Source: CAYZJV01 sp964478945
GTDB lineage: Bacteria > Spirochaetota > Spirochaetia > Sphaerochaetales > Sphaerochaetaceae
Length of the DNA stretch: 64,000 nt
NCBI GenBank assembly: GCA_964478945.1
Contig: CAYZJV010000004.1
Span: 23,595-87,594, forward strand
Reading direction: 5' to 3'
Below are positions 62,599 to 64,000 of the stretch, piece by piece. The position numbers and the translations under genes are program-made. The notes below the pieces were generated by a model. The model was not told the DNA's origin, made no database searches, and worked only from the letters and a program-made list of their open reading frames with translations. The first letter of the stretch is position 1. Each line of letters opens with the position of its first letter.

Positions 62599-63551
62599 AG
62601 GCTCTCCTTGTAGCCGGTGTTCCGGTCAACAATATTCAACAGTGGTGCTCCATCACGAAACCGCCTGAGATTTTCCCTGCAGAGCGCAATCACTTTTTCC
62701 CTGGTCTCCCCGACCAGCAGGCCCCCAGCGGCGTGGGGTGTGATGAGCAGCCTTGGAGCGGTCCAGAGTGGATTGGAGGAGGCAAGCGGTTCTTCCTCGA
62801 ATACATCCAATCCCACCGCACCGAGATGTCCTTCCCGCAAGAGGGCTTCCAGACTGTTCGTATCGATCACATTGCCTCGTCCCACATTCAGCAGGATGGC
62901 ATTTCGTTTCATCAGCAACAATCGCTTCAAATCGAACAGATGTGTCGTCTCATCGGTTCCCGGCAAGGTGATGGCCACGATATCCGCATGGGGAAGCATA
63001 CCATCCAATTTGTCCAAAGTATGGACCGCTTCGAATCCCTCCATGTGTCCCACTGGGGTTCTCCGTATCCCAACAACATGGGCACCAAGTGCTCCCACAT
63101 ACCGTGCGAAGGTGGAACCGATGTCACCCGCCCCCACCACCAGTACACGCTTTCCGCTGATGAAGAAGGATTCCACAGGTGTGATCCATTCCCTTTTGGT
63201 CTGGGCATCCCTGTAGAGGGGAACATGTTTCGCAACGGAGAGCAATAGGGCAAGCAGGTGTTCCGCGACCGCCGGTCCATAGGCTCCGGTGGCACAGGTA
63301 AGCACCGTGTGTGCCGGCAATCCTTGGGAATACCCGGTAGCTCCCGAACTGTACAACTGCATCCACTGCACAGATTCGATGTGTTTCAGTAGATTTGTCG
63401 GTATGTTGCCGATGATGATGTCGGAGGCGCGGACCATGCCCGGTGTGACTTTGCCAAAGGAGGAGAATGTGATGGTGGAATCGGGTATGATCGTTGCAAA
63501 GGTTTCCTTTTGTGGTTCCGTCATGGGAACCGTCACCAACAGTGTAAGCAT
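62595..63551 (-). CDS. D-isomer-specific 2-hydroxyacid dehydrogenase
   Basis: 318 residues. NAD-binding motif VLVVGAGDIGSTFARYVG (GxGxxG) and catalytic Arg/Glu/His in LLNVGRGNVID, DVFEEEPL and TPHAAGG. The substrate-binding half has MQLYSSGATGYSQGL. Substrate unknown. ATG 63551 follows GGAGG; the frame is open further upstream. A promoter lies at 63608-63580. Confidence 0.9.
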   Translation of the reverse strand: MLTLLVTVPMTEPQKETFATIIPDSTITFSSFGKVTPGMVRASDIIIGNIPTNLLKHIESVQWMQLYSSGATGYSQGLPAHTVLTCATGAYGPAVAEHLLALLLSVAKHVPLYRDAQTKREWITPVESFFISGKRVLVVGAGDIGSTFARYVGALGAHVVGIRRTPVGHMEGFEAVHTLDKLDGMLPHADIVAITLPGTDETTHLFDLKRLLLMKRNAILLNVGRGNVIDTNSLEALLREGHLGAVGLDVFEEEPLASSNPLWTAPRLLITPHAAGGLLVGETREKVIALCRENLRRFRDGAPLLNIVDRNTGYKESL

Positions 63552-63579
63552 GGAACCTCCATGAATATTCGCATGAGTG

Positions 63580-63608
63580 ACAATACCATCTGGAGTCCTT
63601 CGAGGCAA
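63580..63608 (-). promoter_or_regulatory. Candidate promoter for the 2-hydroxyacid dehydrogenase
   Basis: Minus strand: TTGCCT at 63608-63603, 17-bp spacer, TATTGT at 63585-63580, about 25 bp before the start codon. Confidence 0.45.
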
Positions 63609-63660
63609 GATTGCTTGTTGTTGGACATTTCTCTATTTTTTGTATTTATTTTATTTTCTA

Positions 63661-63689
63661 TTGACACTTTTTCAGATTTTTGGTATGTT
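63661..63689 (+). promoter_or_regulatory. Strong-looking promoter before the structured region
   Basis: Consensus TTGACA at 63661-63666, exact 17-bp spacer, TATGTT at 63684-63689. Predicted start near 63696, about 250 bp before the next start codon. Confidence 0.6.
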
Positions 63690-63695
63690 CAGTGC

Positions 63696-63901
63696 AAGAA
63701 CAGTGGCAAGGTCTGGTGACTTGATGGTGGGTTCGATTCCCAAACTAGCCTAAACCGGTACGATTATCTTTACGATTTTCGTGGTAAAAAGGTGCTGATT
63801 CGGATTGTGAATAGTAGGTGATTGCAAGTATTACCCAGCGATTTGTCCCATGCTGGCGACTGCAAGTTGAACTGAAAACACGATACCGAACGCACCTTTT
63901 T
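63696..63901 (+). ncRNA. Possible structured RNA or long 5' leader (family not recognised)
   Basis: Behind the promoter is about 205 bp without coding signal. AAAAAGGTGC (63786-63795) pairs perfectly with GCACCTTTTT (63892-63901). The stem continues inward with TTCGG/CCGAA and ATTGTG/CACGAT, and an inner CCAGC/GCTGG hairpin lies around 63835-63855. The 3' arm ends in five T, as in an intrinsic terminator. Upstream, a tRNA-like T-arm sequence GGGTTCGATTCCC sits at 63729-63741 without acceptor or anticodon arms. It may be a 6S-like RNA, another small RNA, or a riboregulated leader; I cannot assign it. Confidence 0.4.
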
Positions 63902-63942
63902 CGTGTATAATGACACCTACTCTACTTTTGCGAGGCCATTCA

Positions 63943-64000
63943 ATGCATAATTCAGTGCTTGGAGCTGTCCAAGTGCTTCTCGCCGGTGTATGTTGGGGTA
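63943..64000 (+). CDS. Probable EamA/DMT-family transporter (3' truncated by window end)
   Basis: Only 19 complete codons are visible: MHNSVLGAVQVLLAGVCWG. This hydrophobic start with a final CWG is typical of the first helix of EamA drug/metabolite transporters. ATG 63943 has GAGG 7 bp upstream, and a TATAAT hexamer lies at 63906-63911. Too short for certainty. Confidence 0.5.
   Translation, partial: MHNSVLGAVQVLLAGVCWG

Larger units (their letters stand above)
63552..63942. other. 391-bp divergent intergenic region
   Basis: Lies between the dehydrogenase (minus) and the EamA-like gene (plus). It holds a promoter on each strand and a possible structured RNA or leader, listed separately. 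No protein-coding signal seen. Confidence 0.6.

Noticed and set aside
63690..63760. Possible tRNA or permuted tmRNA because of GGGTTCGATTCCC and, 55 bp on, GGTGCTGATTCGG
   Set aside because: No matching acceptor stem, D-arm, anticodon arm or tag-peptide reading frame could be built; the T-arm-like sequence alone is not enough.

Overview
The window is a chromosomal stretch from a Gram-negative, anaerobic, fermentative bacterium. Two complete RND-type tripartite efflux systems with outer-membrane channels show a double membrane. An [FeFe] hydrogenase, a 2-oxoacid:ferredoxin oxidoreductase with butyrate kinase/phosphotransbutyrylase, and an NQR-type sodium pump point to anaerobic energy metabolism. 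The gene mix and protein style fit a free-living member of the Spirochaetota best, but that is inference: no rRNA or other phylogenetic marker is present. A run of exactly 100 N flanked by a 55-bp duplicated contig end shows that this is a short-read scaffold, possibly a metagenome-assembled genome.

Layout. 1-5.9 kb: the 3' part of a beta-propeller/outer-membrane protein gene (interrupted by the N gap), aconitase, and a DUF4143 protein lacking its ATPase half. 5.9-9.1 kb (minus): a universal stress protein and a two-domain sucrose-phosphate synthase/phosphatase. 9.2-14.8 kb: RND efflux operon 1. 14.8-15.8 kb: a zinc alcohol dehydrogenase. 16.1-21.5 kb: a three-gene [FeFe] hydrogenase operon whose NuoF-like subunit carries a GltD-like flavoprotein domain. 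21.5-27.4 kb (minus): RND efflux operon 2. 27.5-28.7 kb (minus): mannose-1-phosphate guanylyltransferase. 28.8-33.7 kb: a DUF72 / ImuB-like / DnaE2-like operon behind a promoter containing a perfect palindrome. 33.7-38.1 kb: nqrBCDEF without nqrA, plus an unrecognised 152-residue protein. 38.1-43.6 kb (minus): three cyclic-di-GMP signalling proteins. 43.7-48.4 kb (minus): an oxidoreductase-Buk-Ptb operon. 48.7-52.2 kb: acyl-CoA synthetase and a DUF1858 / DUF438-hemerythrin pair. 52.2-56.1 kb (minus): zwf, pgl, an AOS-family PLP enzyme and a uracil/hypoxanthine-DNA glycosylase-like protein. 56.2-60.5 kb: a uronate/KDG locus (uxaC, an IclR regulator, kdgK, and a KDPG aldolase with an extra C-terminal domain). 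60.6-63.6 kb: YegP-like protein, small HTH protein, PlsC-like acyltransferase and a D-2-hydroxyacid dehydrogenase. 63.6-64 kb: a possible structured RNA or long leader, then the first codons of a probable EamA transporter.

How they may work together. Oxidation of 2-oxoacids gives reduced ferredoxin and acyl-CoA; Ptb and Buk turn the acyl-CoA into ATP and a free acid. The hydrogenase can dispose of electrons from ferredoxin and pyridine nucleotides, and the NQR-type complex can turn NADH oxidation into a sodium gradient. Sugar acids enter through UxaC, KdgK and the KDPG aldolase; Zwf and Pgl supply NADPH. Sucrose synthesis next to a Usp protein suggests osmotic or general stress adaptation.

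I saw no tRNA, rRNA, CRISPR array, insertion sequence, integrase or phage gene. Promoters, operators and hairpins were found by eye and are tentative. Start codons were chosen mainly by Shine-Dalgarno position, overlap with the previous gene and family length.
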